Shown here piece after piece: positions 1-6,374 of a DNA stretch of 6,908 bases. How positions within the stretch are numbered: the stretch's first letter is position 1; every line of letters begins with the position of its first letter. The position numbers and the translations under genes are program-made. Below the pieces are notes generated by a model. That model saw nothing but the letters and a program-made list of their open reading frames with translations, was not told the DNA's origin and did not search any database. The stretch lies in assembly GCA_003661905.1 (NCBI GenBank), contig QMXA01000049.1:1-6908 (forward strand), written 5' to 3'. This stretch comes from Thermoprotei archaeon. Lineage in GTDB: Archaea > Thermoproteota > Thermoprotei_A > Sulfolobales > Ignisphaeraceae.

Positions 1-1
1 A

Positions 2-283
2 GGTAAGGAGTTCTTTATTGATTTTAAGAATGAGAATATGATTGCTTGGAAAGCTCCTGGTGAACCTATTGCAATGGTGCCAGATCTAATATGCCTAATG
101 ACAATAGAAGGACAACCACTAACAAACGCAGATGTAACAGAGGGTCTGAAAATTGCAGTAATTGGTATTCCTGCTTCTGAGAAGTGGAGGAAGCATCCTA
201 AGGGTTTTGATGTTTGGAGACATATTCTTGAAAAAATAGGATATACAGGACCATACAAACCAATAGAAAAACTAATAAGCTAA
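2..283 (+). CDS. DUF917 / S-methyl-thiohydantoin desulfurase-like protein, C-terminal fragment
   Basis: The frame is open from the left edge (codons from base 2) to a TAA at 281-283, giving the last 93 residues of a larger protein whose start lies outside the window. The internal ATG at 38 is therefore not the true start. The segment VPDLICLM, followed by a Gly-x-Pro-Leu-Thr stretch, an EGLKIAVIGIPA stretch and a final aromatic/proline-rich GPYKPIE tail, resembles the C-terminal end of DUF917 proteins. That family usually has about 350-370 residues and is often encoded near hydantoinase/oxoprolinase genes; some members are described as S-methyl-thiohydantoin desulfurases. The assignment comes from remembered family sequence, and the catalytic part is not visible. 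It ends 107 bases before the next gene on the same strand and probably belongs to a separate upstream transcription unit. No signal peptide or membrane segment is visible in this part. Confidence 0.7.
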   Translation, partial: GKEFFIDFKNENMIAWKAPGEPIAMVPDLICLMTIEGQPLTNADVTEGLKIAVIGIPASEKWRKHPKGFDVWRHILEKIGYTGPYKPIEKLIS

Positions 284-294
284 ACACAATTCAA

Positions 295-302
295 TTCTTT
301 TT
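295..302 (+). terminator. possible oligo-T transcription terminator after the DUF917-like gene
   Basis: A pyrimidine/T-rich run (TTCTTTTT) lies 12 bases after the stop codon, with no strong hairpin before it. Archaeal RNA polymerase commonly terminates at short T-runs without a stem-loop, so this is a reasonable candidate. In AT-rich DNA such runs are also common by chance. Confidence 0.3.
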
Positions 303-340
303 AATTCATCTAGAGATTCTTCTCCATTCTTGATAAGCTC

Positions 341-371
341 GAAATAATCTAATAGTAACTTGATTATATAA
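341..371 (+). promoter_or_regulatory. candidate archaeal promoter(s) for the acd-iorAB operon
   Basis: Two TATA-like elements precede the operon. TTATATAA at 364-371 is the better match, but its expected start site about 25 bases downstream falls on the ATG at 391, which would make the mRNA leaderless and the Shine-Dalgarno at 380-387 untranscribed. The weaker GAAATAATCTAAT at 341-353 would give a start near 373 and keep the ribosome site in the message. The sequence alone does not decide between them. Confidence 0.4.
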
Positions 372-390
372 CTAGTTTAGAGGTGATGAG

Positions 391-1755
391 ATGAAGGAAA
401 TCTTTGAACCTAGTTCTGTAGCTGTTATTGGAGCTTCAAATAAGCCTGGTAAGATTGGTTACATTCTCGTTAAGAACTTGATCGAATCAAGATTTGGGGG
501 CAAGATATTTCCTGTTAATCCTAAGGAGAAGATAATTTTAGGATTGAAATGTTTCCCATCTGTATTAAGTATTTCGGAACCCGTAGATATGGCCCTAGTA
601 GCCATTAGCGCTACTAGAGTTCCTCCAGTGATTGAAGACTGTGGAAGGAAAGGTATTAAGCTTGCAGTAGTGCTCTCTGCTGGTTTTGCTGAAATAGGAA
701 ATGTAGAACTAGAGAAAAGAATCGTTGAAATAGCAAGGAAATATAATCTTAGACTTTTAGGACCTAATTGTGCTGGATTAATAGTTAATAAGCTGAATCT
801 ACATGCATGTATGGAAGCTAGAGTTAGTAAAGGAGATCTAGCACTTGCTGCTCAAAGCGGTGCTTTCGGAGCTTTAATAATTTCCATGGTTAAGAGCAGA
901 GGCTTAGGTCTTAGTACCTTCATAAGTTATGGTAATAGAGCTGATGTTGATGAAGCTGACATACTTCAATACTTCTACGAAGATGAAGAGACCAGAGCTA
1001 TAATGATGTACATAGAGGGTTTAAAGGATGGTAGAAAATTCATGAACATTGCTTCGAAAGTAGCACTTCAAAAACCAATTGTAACAATAAAGGTTGGAAG
1101 AACTCCAGCAAGTATGAGAGCCGTAACATCACATACAGGAGCCTTAGCTGGTGAGTATAAAATCTATGAAGCTGCTTTTAAGAAATGTGGTGTGTACTTA
1201 GTGGATGAAGTTGTGGAACTCGTTGAAGTTTCACATATTCTTTCAAGGACAAAGCCCATTCTAGGTAATAAGGTGTGTATAGTAACGAATTCAGGAGGAC
1301 CAGGGGTCTTGCTAACAGATTACATAGAAACCAAAGGCTTGGAAGTTCCTCAATTATCATCTCACCTAAGAAATAAACTATCATTTCTACCTCCTATGTG
1401 TTCAACAGGCAATCCTATTGATTTGACAGCCGATGCTAATGCTGAAAGATATTATGAAGTACTAGAAATATTAAGTAAAAGTGATGAATGTAACTACATC
1501 GCTATCATATTCATACCACCAGCGTATATAAATGCCGTAGATGTTGTTAGGGGAATAGTAGATGCCTGGAAAGATTTTGGATCGAAAAAGCCTATAGCTA
1601 TATATGTAGGTGGTGAAGGTGTTGAGAGTGCTATAAATTATGCAGAGCAAGAAGGTATACCTATAACTATAGATCTTAAGTCCTTAGCAACTTCTATATC
1701 TGCATTGAAGTTTAGAGCTGAGTATTTGAAACAAACCTCCCGTCACATTAATTAA
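391..1755 (+). CDS. ADP-forming acyl/aryl-CoA synthetase, alpha-type subunit
   Basis: This 454-residue protein matches the usual length of the separate alpha subunit of NDP-forming acyl-CoA synthetases (acyl-CoA + ADP + Pi to acid + CoA + ATP). An N-terminal CoA-binding Rossmann domain (about 1-130) carries VIGASNKPGKIG at 12-23 and LGPNCAG at 123-129. The first succinyl-CoA-ligase-like domain has QSGAF at 155-159 and the SHTGALAG motif at 247-254, placing the predicted phosphorylated histidine at His248. The second ligase-like domain has TNSGGPG at 299-305 and GNPID at 340-344. The ATP-grasp beta part is neither fused nor present in the window. The start is supported by GAGGTGAT at 380-387. 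iorA follows 33 bases later, the arrangement I recall from Pyrococcus, where this isoform (ACS II) prefers aryl-CoA such as indoleacetyl-CoA. Substrate preference here is inferred from context only. Cytoplasmic; family assignment is firm. Confidence 0.9.
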   Translation: MKEIFEPSSVAVIGASNKPGKIGYILVKNLIESRFGGKIFPVNPKEKIILGLKCFPSVLSISEPVDMALVAISATRVPPVIEDCGRKGIKLAVVLSAGFAEIGNVELEKRIVEIARKYNLRLLGPNCAGLIVNKLNLHACMEARVSKGDLALAAQSGAFGALIISMVKSRGLGLSTFISYGNRADVDEADILQYFYEDEETRAIMMYIEGLKDGRKFMNIASKVALQKPIVTIKVGRTPASMRAVTSHTGALAGEYKIYEAAFKKCGVYLVDEVVELVEVSHILSRTKPILGNKVCIVTNSGGPGVLLTDYIETKGLEVPQLSSHLRNKLSFLPPMCSTGNPIDLTADANAERYYEVLEILSKSDECNYIAIIFIPPAYINAVDVVRGIVDAWKDFGSKKPIAIYVGGEGVESAINYAEQEGIPITIDLKSLATSISALKFRAEYLKQTSRHIN

Positions 1756-1779
1756 AGACCTGTATTGATTATCTGAGTT

Positions 1780-1785
1780 GGTGAG
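1780..1785 (+). promoter_or_regulatory. Shine-Dalgarno site deciding the TTG start of iorA
   Basis: GGTGAG ends three bases before TTG at 1789, the same core and spacing as the GGTGAT before the ATG of the preceding gene. This supports the TTG over the first in-frame ATG at 1831, which would lose 14 residues and has no comparable site in front. Confidence 0.65.
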
Positions 1786-1788
1786 TCT

Positions 1789-3678
1789 TTGGAAGTATTA
1801 CTCCTTCCACCACATTCTAAGGCAGTCCTCATGGGTAATGAGGCTATTGCTAGGGGAGCTATTGAAGCTGGAATTGGTGTAGCAACTGGATACCCAGGAA
1901 CACCATCAAGTGAAGTAATCATGTCTCTTTCACGTGTTGCTAAAGAACTAGGCATGTATGTTGAGTGGGCCGTTAATGAGAAAGTCGCACTGGAAATAGC
2001 TCTTGGAGCTGCCTTTGCAGGTATACGTTCCTTAGCAACCATGAAAGCTCCAGGAGCTAATGTTGCATCAGATTCTTTCGTATCTGCTGCTTATTCAGGT
2101 GTTAATGGAGGTATGGTAATCTTAATAGCGGATGATCCAGGGCCACATACTACACAAACAGAGCAGGATAGCAGATGGTATGCTGATTTAGCTAAATTAC
2201 CAATGTTAGAACCATCTGATCCTCAAGAAGCTAAGGATTTAGTAGTTAAAGGTTATGATCTTTCAGAAAGTTTGAAACTTCCTGTAATACTTAGAACAAC
2301 AACTAGAGTTAATCACACAGTTGGAGACGTAGTTTATGGAGAAATGAGGAGGATTGAGCGAAAGCCCATATTCATAAAGGATGTTGAAAGATATGTAAGG
2401 GCCTCCATGGTAGGTAATTTAATGAGACATAAATGGCTCAATAATCAATTAGCAAAAGCCGAGGAGGAAGCCTCAAAATTAGGTATTAATAGAGTCGAAG
2501 GGGATGGAAATATTGGCATAATAACATCTGGAGTTTCGTATAGTTATGTAATAGAGTCTCTTAAGAGAATAGGTAAGGAACACAAAGTAAGGATAATAAA
2601 AATAGAGATGAGTTATCCATTACCTAAAAGCTTCCTCTTAAAGCATTTGAAAGATTTAGAAAAGGCACTTGTAGTTGAAGAGCTAGATCCTTACCTTGAG
2701 TTAAAAGTACGCACACTAGCTCATGAAGAGAAGTTAGGAGTAGAAATTTGGGGTAAAAAAGAGTCTGGCATACCTATAGAAGGTGAGCTCAATCCGTTCA
2801 TAGTTATGAGGGTTATTGCAAAATTCCTGGATATAGGTATTGTAGAGCTAAAATTGGAAGAACCAAGAACTGCAATTACACCTAGACCTCCACCTATGTG
2901 TGCTGGATGCCCCCATAGATTTAGTTACTATGCTCTTCTCAAGGCAATTAAGAAAGCTGGATTTAAGTTAGAGGAAGTACCCATAATGGGAGATATAGGA
3001 TGTTATGCTCTCAGTTATGAACCTCCTCTTGAGGCTATATGGACTGAACATGCCATGGGTGCAAGTATAGGTTTAGCTCTCGGACTAAAGGTCTCAGGAC
3101 TTGATAAACCTGTGGTAGCTACTATAGGTGACTCAACATTTTTCCATGCAGGAATACCACCACTACTTGAAGCTGTGCATAAAAACTTAGACGTAATTAT
3201 TGTAATACTAGATAACGAAGTAGTTGCTATGACAGGTCATCAGAGTACTCCTGAATGGTCTGTAACCGAGAGTGGAAGAAGAACTACACCAATAGATATA
3301 TTATCACTTGTAAAGGGGTTAGGAGTTAGGTATGTAAAGGTAATTAATCCATATAATATTAATGAAGCTATTGAAGTATTTACTGAAGCACTCCTGATGA
3401 AGAATGCTGGGCCTCGGGTAATAATTTCGAAAGCTCCTTGTGCTCTAATGGTAATTAGACAAGGAAAGATCTTAGGCCCTAGGAGAACTATTGACTATAA
3501 CAAATGCAGAAATTGTTTACTATGTATTATAGAGACTGGTTGTCCAGCATTAACAACTGAGGAAGTATTTGGTAAAAAGAGGCCTGTAATCGTAAAGGAG
3601 TTATGTGTTGGTTGTGGTCATTGCGCATATGTATGTCCATTTAACGCAATTATTGAAGAGGTGAAGAAAAGTGATTAA
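1789..3678 (+). CDS. iorA: indolepyruvate ferredoxin oxidoreductase, alpha subunit
   Basis: Catalytic subunit of the enzyme that oxidatively decarboxylates aryl-pyruvates (indolepyruvate, phenylpyruvate, hydroxyphenylpyruvate) with CoA to aryl-acetyl-CoA, CO2 and reduced ferredoxin. Its 629 residues fit the usual IorA length. The POR N-terminal domain (about 15-190) opens with GNEAIARGAIEAG and TGYPGTPSSEV. A central domain follows (about 235-345), then a TPP-binding domain (about 365-550) with CAGCPHR at 371-377, GDIGC at 401-405 and the TPP/Mg motif GDS at 447-449 ending at Asn476. The C-terminal two-cluster ferredoxin domain has cysteines 573, 576, 579, 585 (CX2CX2CX5CP, an extended spacing) and 606, 609, 612, 616 (canonical CX2CX2CX3CP). 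The start is TTG. It overlaps iorB by 8 bases, so the two are translationally coupled. Oxygen-sensitive and cytoplasmic, consistent with an anaerobe. Confidence 0.95.
   Translation: MEVLLLPPHSKAVLMGNEAIARGAIEAGIGVATGYPGTPSSEVIMSLSRVAKELGMYVEWAVNEKVALEIALGAAFAGIRSLATMKAPGANVASDSFVSAAYSGVNGGMVILIADDPGPHTTQTEQDSRWYADLAKLPMLEPSDPQEAKDLVVKGYDLSESLKLPVILRTTTRVNHTVGDVVYGEMRRIERKPIFIKDVERYVRASMVGNLMRHKWLNNQLAKAEEEASKLGINRVEGDGNIGIITSGVSYSYVIESLKRIGKEHKVRIIKIEMSYPLPKSFLLKHLKDLEKALVVEELDPYLELKVRTLAHEEKLGVEIWGKKESGIPIEGELNPFIVMRVIAKFLDIGIVELKLEEPRTAITPRPPPMCAGCPHRFSYYALLKAIKKAGFKLEEVPIMGDIGCYALSYEPPLEAIWTEHAMGASIGLALGLKVSGLDKPVVATIGDSTFFHAGIPPLLEAVHKNLDVIIVILDNEVVAMTGHQSTPEWSVTESGRRTTPIDILSLVKGLGVRYVKVINPYNINEAIEVFTEALLMKNAGPRVIISKAPCALMVIRQGKILGPRRTIDYNKCRNCLLCIIETGCPALTTEEVFGKKRPVIVKELCVGCGHCAYVCPFNAIIEEVKKSD
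3658..3664 (+). promoter_or_regulatory. Shine-Dalgarno site for iorB inside the 3' end of iorA
   Basis: GAGGTGA lies within the last codons of iorA, six bases before the GTG at 3671. It fixes the GTG as the iorB start, because no ATG stands at a suitable distance in that frame. Confidence 0.7.
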
Positions 3679-4294
3679 TGAATTTAATTTAGTAATAGCC
3701 TCTGTAGGAGGTCAAGGAGGACTAACACTTTCAAGAATTATAGCTGAAGCTGCTTTATCAAATGGATATAGCGTAAGGACTGGTGAGACCCTTGGTATGA
3801 GTCAAAGATTTGGATCCGTATTAAGCTTCGTTAGATTTGGTGAGGATGTAAGAGGACCTCTCATACCCTTTGCTAAAGCTGATGTGCTCATAGGACTTGA
3901 ATTGCTTGAAGCATTAAGAGCTTGGAAATTCATAGGGCCTAAAACACTAGTTTTAGTAGCTAAAATCTCCATACCACCAGTATTTAGTTCACTAAGTCAC
4001 ATACCTAAATGGTCTTCATATAAATATCCATCTATAGATGATATCCTCATGAATTTAAGAAAAAGAGCTGAGAAAGCAATAGATATTGACGCGTTACCGA
4101 TATTGAGAAAGCTAAATAATGTAAGAGGACTTAATGTATTTATGCTTGGAATATTTGCTGCATCTCCCAGAAACCCCATACCGAAATCCCTGTATGAAGA
4201 TGCAATACGCAAAGTAATAAAGAGAAATATAGAGCTTAATATAAAAACTTTCAGAATAGGATACGACATAGGACAAAGATTAGAGTTTACATAA
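3671..4294 (+). CDS. iorB: indolepyruvate ferredoxin oxidoreductase, beta subunit
   Basis: This 207-residue protein belongs to the POR gamma/IorB-type family, which pairs with IorA to form the active enzyme. SVGGQGGLTLSRIIAEAA (11-28) is the family's N-terminal glycine-rich motif, followed by GETLGMSQRFGSV (38-50), where the family typically has a conserved Gly-x-x-x-Ser-x-Arg-Gly-type segment, and by ADVLIGLELLEALRAW. Length and domain content are normal and it carries no cysteine cluster of its own, as expected for this subunit. It starts with GTG, overlaps the end of iorA, and is the last gene of the acd-iorA-iorB operon. The next gene runs on the opposite strand after 118 bases. Soluble, cytoplasmic. 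Confidence 0.92.
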   Translation: MINEFNLVIASVGGQGGLTLSRIIAEAALSNGYSVRTGETLGMSQRFGSVLSFVRFGEDVRGPLIPFAKADVLIGLELLEALRAWKFIGPKTLVLVAKISIPPVFSSLSHIPKWSSYKYPSIDDILMNLRKRAEKAIDIDALPILRKLNNVRGLNVFMLGIFAASPRNPIPKSLYEDAIRKVIKRNIELNIKTFRIGYDIGQRLEFT

Positions 4295-4298
4295 CTTC

Positions 4299-4352
4299 AC
4301 TTTATTATATTTTAGAAACGTTTAATCTCATCAACTTCTTTTCAATTCTTTC
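4299..4352 (+). terminator. T-rich terminator region after iorB
   Basis: Several short T-runs (around 4310-4313, 4339-4342 and 4349-4351) within a pyrimidine-rich stretch begin five bases after the iorB stop and face the convergent small gene. This is the usual form of an archaeal U-tract terminator. No convincing stem-loop accompanies it. The remainder of the gap to 4412 shows no gene or repeat. Confidence 0.45.
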
Positions 4353-4412
4353 CTAGTATGCTATGGTCATTGAACAGGAGATCAATACAACTTACTACAT
4401 CAGTGGTATTTC

Positions 4413-4619
4413 TCAACCTCCTGAGTGAACATCTATAACTCTTAATACATCTCCATCTCGAAGTTCTTCGTCCTCTGGTATTGGGCGACCATTCTTAAGA
4501 ATAATAATTGCAGGTAATTGTAAGTTAAGCTTATTTAGGATTTCAAAAGCACGGACTTTTTCATTCTTAAATTGTAGCTCAATTACTCCCCCTCTTCTTA
4601 ATATCACTTTAATCTTCAT
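4413..4619 (-). CDS. ubiquitin-like MoaD/ThiS/TtuB-family sulfur carrier protein
   Basis: A 68-residue beta-grasp protein ending exactly in Gly67-Gly68 (HSGG then TGA). The C-terminal diglycine is what becomes adenylated and thiocarboxylated, by an E1-like enzyme, in sulfur carriers of this superfamily. The ILKNGRPIPEDEELRDGD stretch (40-57) followed by VLRVIDVHSGG matches the usual second half of ThiS/MoaD/TtuB/SAMP proteins. A Shine-Dalgarno (AGGTG, complement of 4625-4629) lies five bases before the ATG. The family feeds sulfur to thiamine, molybdopterin or 2-thiouridine, or acts as a protein modifier; sequence alone does not separate these. A TtuA/Ncs6-type enzyme on the same strand about 0.7 kb upstream, and the absence of thiamine or molybdopterin genes, favour tRNA thiolation (inference). 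No E1-like activating enzyme is in the window. Confidence 0.85.
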   Translation of the reverse strand: MKIKVILRRGGVIELQFKNEKVRAFEILNKLNLQLPAIIILKNGRPIPEDEELRDGDVLRVIDVHSGG

Positions 4620-4660
4620 TTAGACACCTGACTACTACCAAAAGTTAGTAGCATTATAGC

Positions 4661-4672
4661 AAATTTAAAATA
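4661..4672. promoter_or_regulatory. AT-rich, partly palindromic TATA element between divergent genes
   Basis: AAATTTAAAATA sits in the 68-base divergent spacer and contains the palindromes AAATTT and TTTAAA. On the plus strand it lies about 22 bases before the nitroreductase ATG at 4688, which fits a leaderless transcript, and no Shine-Dalgarno precedes that ATG. On the minus strand it would start a message with a leader of about 20 bases that includes the sulfur-carrier ribosome site. A second minus-strand candidate, TATAAT (complement of 4653-4658), lies closer to that gene. Confidence 0.45.
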
Positions 4673-4687
4673 CGATATTCTAATCTG

Positions 4688-5236
4688 ATGGAGATTGAGG
4701 GAATTAATGTGAGTACTCTTGGAAAATGCATTGATCTTTTACTCACACGTAGAAGCGTTAGGAAATTCAAAAAGGAACCTATAGATATGAATACGATTCT
4801 TAGGATTCTAGACATCGCTAGATGGGCTCCAAGTGCTAAGAATCTACAGCCTTGGGAATTCATCATAATTATGGATAGAAACACTCTTAGAGATTTAGGA
4901 TCTTTGGCATTCGCAACTAGACCCCTGATAAATGCTGGAGCTGCAGTAGCTGTAGTTGTAGATCCAAGTTTAGCACCTATAACTTATCTAGTTGATGGAG
5001 CATGCACAACTATGTATATACTATTAGCAGCACATGCTCTTGGACTTGGCGCTGTATGGATAAATGCTCTTAGATACCAAGATGAAATAAGGAAAATACT
5101 TAACATACCCAGTGACAAAGTACCTATATCAGTAGTTGCATTAGGGTGGCCGGCTGAAACACCTAGTCCTAAGCCAAGGAAAAAATTGAAAGATCTAGTT
5201 CATATAGAGAAGTATGGCAAGAAATTAAAGTATTAA
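4688..5236 (+). CDS. nitroreductase-family FMN oxidoreductase
   Basis: This 182-residue flavoprotein shows the nitroreductase-family pattern: RRSVRKFK at 21-28 (FMN phosphate-binding arginines), WAPSAKNLQPWEF at 46-58, a hydrophobic core segment with GLGAVWINALR, then VALGWPAE and a basic C-terminal tail ending near HIEKYGKKLKY. Members are usually homodimers that bind FMN and use NAD(P)H to reduce nitro groups, quinones, flavins or other substrates; the physiological substrate cannot be inferred here. The chosen ATG lacks a Shine-Dalgarno and fits leaderless expression. An in-frame GTG at 4709 is an alternative that would still keep all the motifs. It stands alone on the plus strand between two minus-strand genes that may be functionally linked, so its own role is probably independent. 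No signal peptide; cytoplasmic. Confidence 0.88.
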   Translation: MEIEGINVSTLGKCIDLLLTRRSVRKFKKEPIDMNTILRILDIARWAPSAKNLQPWEFIIIMDRNTLRDLGSLAFATRPLINAGAAVAVVVDPSLAPITYLVDGACTTMYILLAAHALGLGAVWINALRYQDEIRKILNIPSDKVPISVVALGWPAETPSPKPRKKLKDLVHIEKYGKKLKY

Positions 5237-5261
5237 ATCTAGGTACATACATTATATAGTG

Positions 5262-5280
5262 CATAGAGTCATGATCTATG
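5262..5280. repeat. short inverted repeat between convergent genes
   Basis: CATAGA (5262-5267) and TCTATG (5275-5280) are reverse complements around a 7-base centre that contains the palindrome TCATGA. Apart from one extra G the whole element is a single palindrome. It lies 25 bases after the nitroreductase stop and 32 bases beyond the stop of the opposing thiolase gene, so it could form a hairpin in either transcript. No T-run follows closely, so a terminator role is unproven. Confidence 0.35.
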
Positions 5281-5312
5281 AAGTTATTATTTAGAATACC
5301 ATGATTACTATA

Positions 5313-6254
5313 TCACTTATTCCTATATTTTTGAATTACTTCATTAATACGAGCCCTAATTTTACAGAAGGAACATACATTATTACTTGCTGGCATGTTG
5401 CAGATTGCACACCTCATGATCCTTCCCTGAGGTTTAGGCAATTTAGGAATTACACGTCTTATCATATTTAAGACAAAGTATCTCTTAAATCCGGGATGAT
5501 TATTTTCAGCAACATCTAAGGCTTTAATTATAGTAGTTCTAAGACCTCTTTGTGGTGCGTATGGGCATTCTTCCTCATAGAATTCTAAACCACTTATTAA
5601 AGCATAGAGTAGAGTCTCTTTATCAGATACTAGACCTAGTGGTTTAATCTTAGCTACAAAACCATTTATTGAAGGATTATAGAGAGTAAGCTTAGTAAGC
5701 TCCTCAACTTTACCACCCTGTAATGCAGACATCATGAAGAGTGCTAGGTCATCTAAATTATGCCCCGTGGCAATTGCGTCAGCATTAATCTCTAATGCAA
5801 CTTTATTCATTAAATATCTCTTAACTATGCCGCAAATACTACAAGGAGGTCTTTTTATCCATTTCCTGAATCTTACGGAGTCGTCTATGTCGAATCCGTA
5901 GCTTCTCTTTAAATTCACTACTATGTATTCTATGCCTAATTTCTTGTAATTTCTAATAGCTATTTCTGTACTTTCTCTAGAGTATTTACCTATTCCTAGA
6001 TCTATAGTGAAACCTACTAGATTTATTTCTCTTGAGAAAAACTTATGCATTACATATAGCAGGACAGTACTATCCTTACCTCCTGATACTGCTATTAGTA
6101 ATTTCTTTACATTTTTTAATAATCTAAACTTCTCGATGGTTTTAAGAACTCTCCGCTCAAAATACTCTAGATAATGCTCTGCACATAAGTACTGCTTAGA
6201 TTCAGGTATCCATGTAACTGCAGAAGCACCACATAAACTACATCTTTTAACCAT
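5313..6254 (-). CDS. TtuA/Ncs6-family tRNA 2-thiouridine synthetase
   Basis: This 313-residue PP-loop ATPase would adenylate a tRNA uridine and insert sulfur. An N-terminal zinc finger (Cys5, Cys8, Cys24, His27) is followed by the ATP-pyrophosphatase loop SGGKDS at 57-62, a PPCSICG motif with Cys138 and Cys141, ATGHNLDD at 162-169, Cys230 in the EECPYAP segment, and a C-terminal zinc finger (Cys282, Cys285, Cys294, Cys297). This order matches the TtuA group, in which the three central cysteines hold a catalytic 4Fe-4S cluster and the thiocarboxylated carrier TtuB donates sulfur. All expected ligands are present, so the gene looks intact. AGGTGAT (complement of 6264-6270) precedes the ATG by nine bases. 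U54 of thermophile tRNA is the likely target, but the related Ncs6/CTU1 enzymes act at wobble U34 and cannot be excluded. Confidence 0.9.
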   Translation of the reverse strand: MVKRCSLCGASAVTWIPESKQYLCAEHYLEYFERRVLKTIEKFRLLKNVKKLLIAVSGGKDSTVLLYVMHKFFSREINLVGFTIDLGIGKYSRESTEIAIRNYKKLGIEYIVVNLKRSYGFDIDDSVRFRKWIKRPPCSICGIVKRYLMNKVALEINADAIATGHNLDDLALFMMSALQGGKVEELTKLTLYNPSINGFVAKIKPLGLVSDKETLLYALISGLEFYEEECPYAPQRGLRTTIIKALDVAENNHPGFKRYFVLNMIRRVIPKLPKPQGRIMRCAICNMPASNNVCSFCKIRARINEVIQKYRNK

Positions 6255-6310
6255 CTCTAAACTATCACCTTCAATTCTCTATGATCTAACTCAACGTATG
6301 ATCATTCTTC

Positions 6311-6317
6311 AATTATA
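6311..6317 (-). promoter_or_regulatory. weak candidate TATA box for the tRNA thiolation gene
   Basis: On the minus strand, TATAATT lies about 60 bases before the ATG, predicting a leader of about 35 bases that includes the ribosome site at 6264-6270. The bases between it and the gene contain no better TATA match. The element is short and tentative. Confidence 0.3.
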
Positions 6318-6327
6318 CCTAGGAAGA

Positions 6328-6340
6328 ATATATATTATAG
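6328..6340 (+). promoter_or_regulatory. TATA box for the secreted-protein gene
   Basis: AATATATATTATA with a purine-rich GGAAG just upstream (possible BRE) is the strongest TATA-like element in the window. Its predicted start near 6358 leaves a short leader that includes the Shine-Dalgarno AGGTG at 6364-6368, so promoter, ribosome site and TTG start agree. Confidence 0.6.
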
Positions 6341-6363
6341 TATTCTAAGTATTCCTTTGATGT

Positions 6364-6368
6364 AGGTG
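6364..6368 (+). promoter_or_regulatory. Shine-Dalgarno site deciding the TTG start at 6375
   Basis: AGGTG lies six bases before TTG at 6375. The TTG opens a frame that begins with two lysines and a hydrophobic signal-peptide core. The GTG at 6369 and later in-frame GTG/TTG/ATG codons would either fall in another frame or cut into the signal peptide. Confidence 0.65.
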
Positions 6369-6374
6369 TGCAGA

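Noticed and set aside
383..389. GTGATGA matches a C/D-box sRNA C box
   Set aside because: It overlaps the Shine-Dalgarno of the synthetase gene, and no D box (CTGA) follows within the usual 50-60 bases.
1178..1384. Minus-strand open frame inside the synthetase gene
   Set aside because: It is antisense to conserved ligase-domain codons, with no motif or independent start signal.
1752..2042. Minus-strand open frame opposite the start of iorA
   Set aside because: It is fully antisense to a strongly supported gene, has no recognisable domain and no ribosome site that I can see.
3997..4269. Minus-strand open frame with hydrophobic stretches opposite iorB
   Set aside because: It is a shadow of the iorB coding frame; the hydrophobic look comes from antisense of charged and polar codons.
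4654..4884. Minus-strand open frame opposite the start of the nitroreductase
   Set aside because: It overlaps the RRSVRKFK and WAPSAKNLQPW motif codons of a clear gene and would also cover the divergent promoter region.
5271..6288. The 8-mer ATGATCTA occurs on both sides of the thiolase gene (5271-5278 and 6281-6288)
   Set aside because: It is too short and AT-rich to count as a flanking repeat or insertion-site duplication; chance is a sufficient explanation.
6298..6305. ATGATCAT palindrome in the divergent promoter region, possible operator
   Set aside because: An 8-base palindrome in AT-rich DNA is expected by chance, and no second copy or regulator gene is seen.
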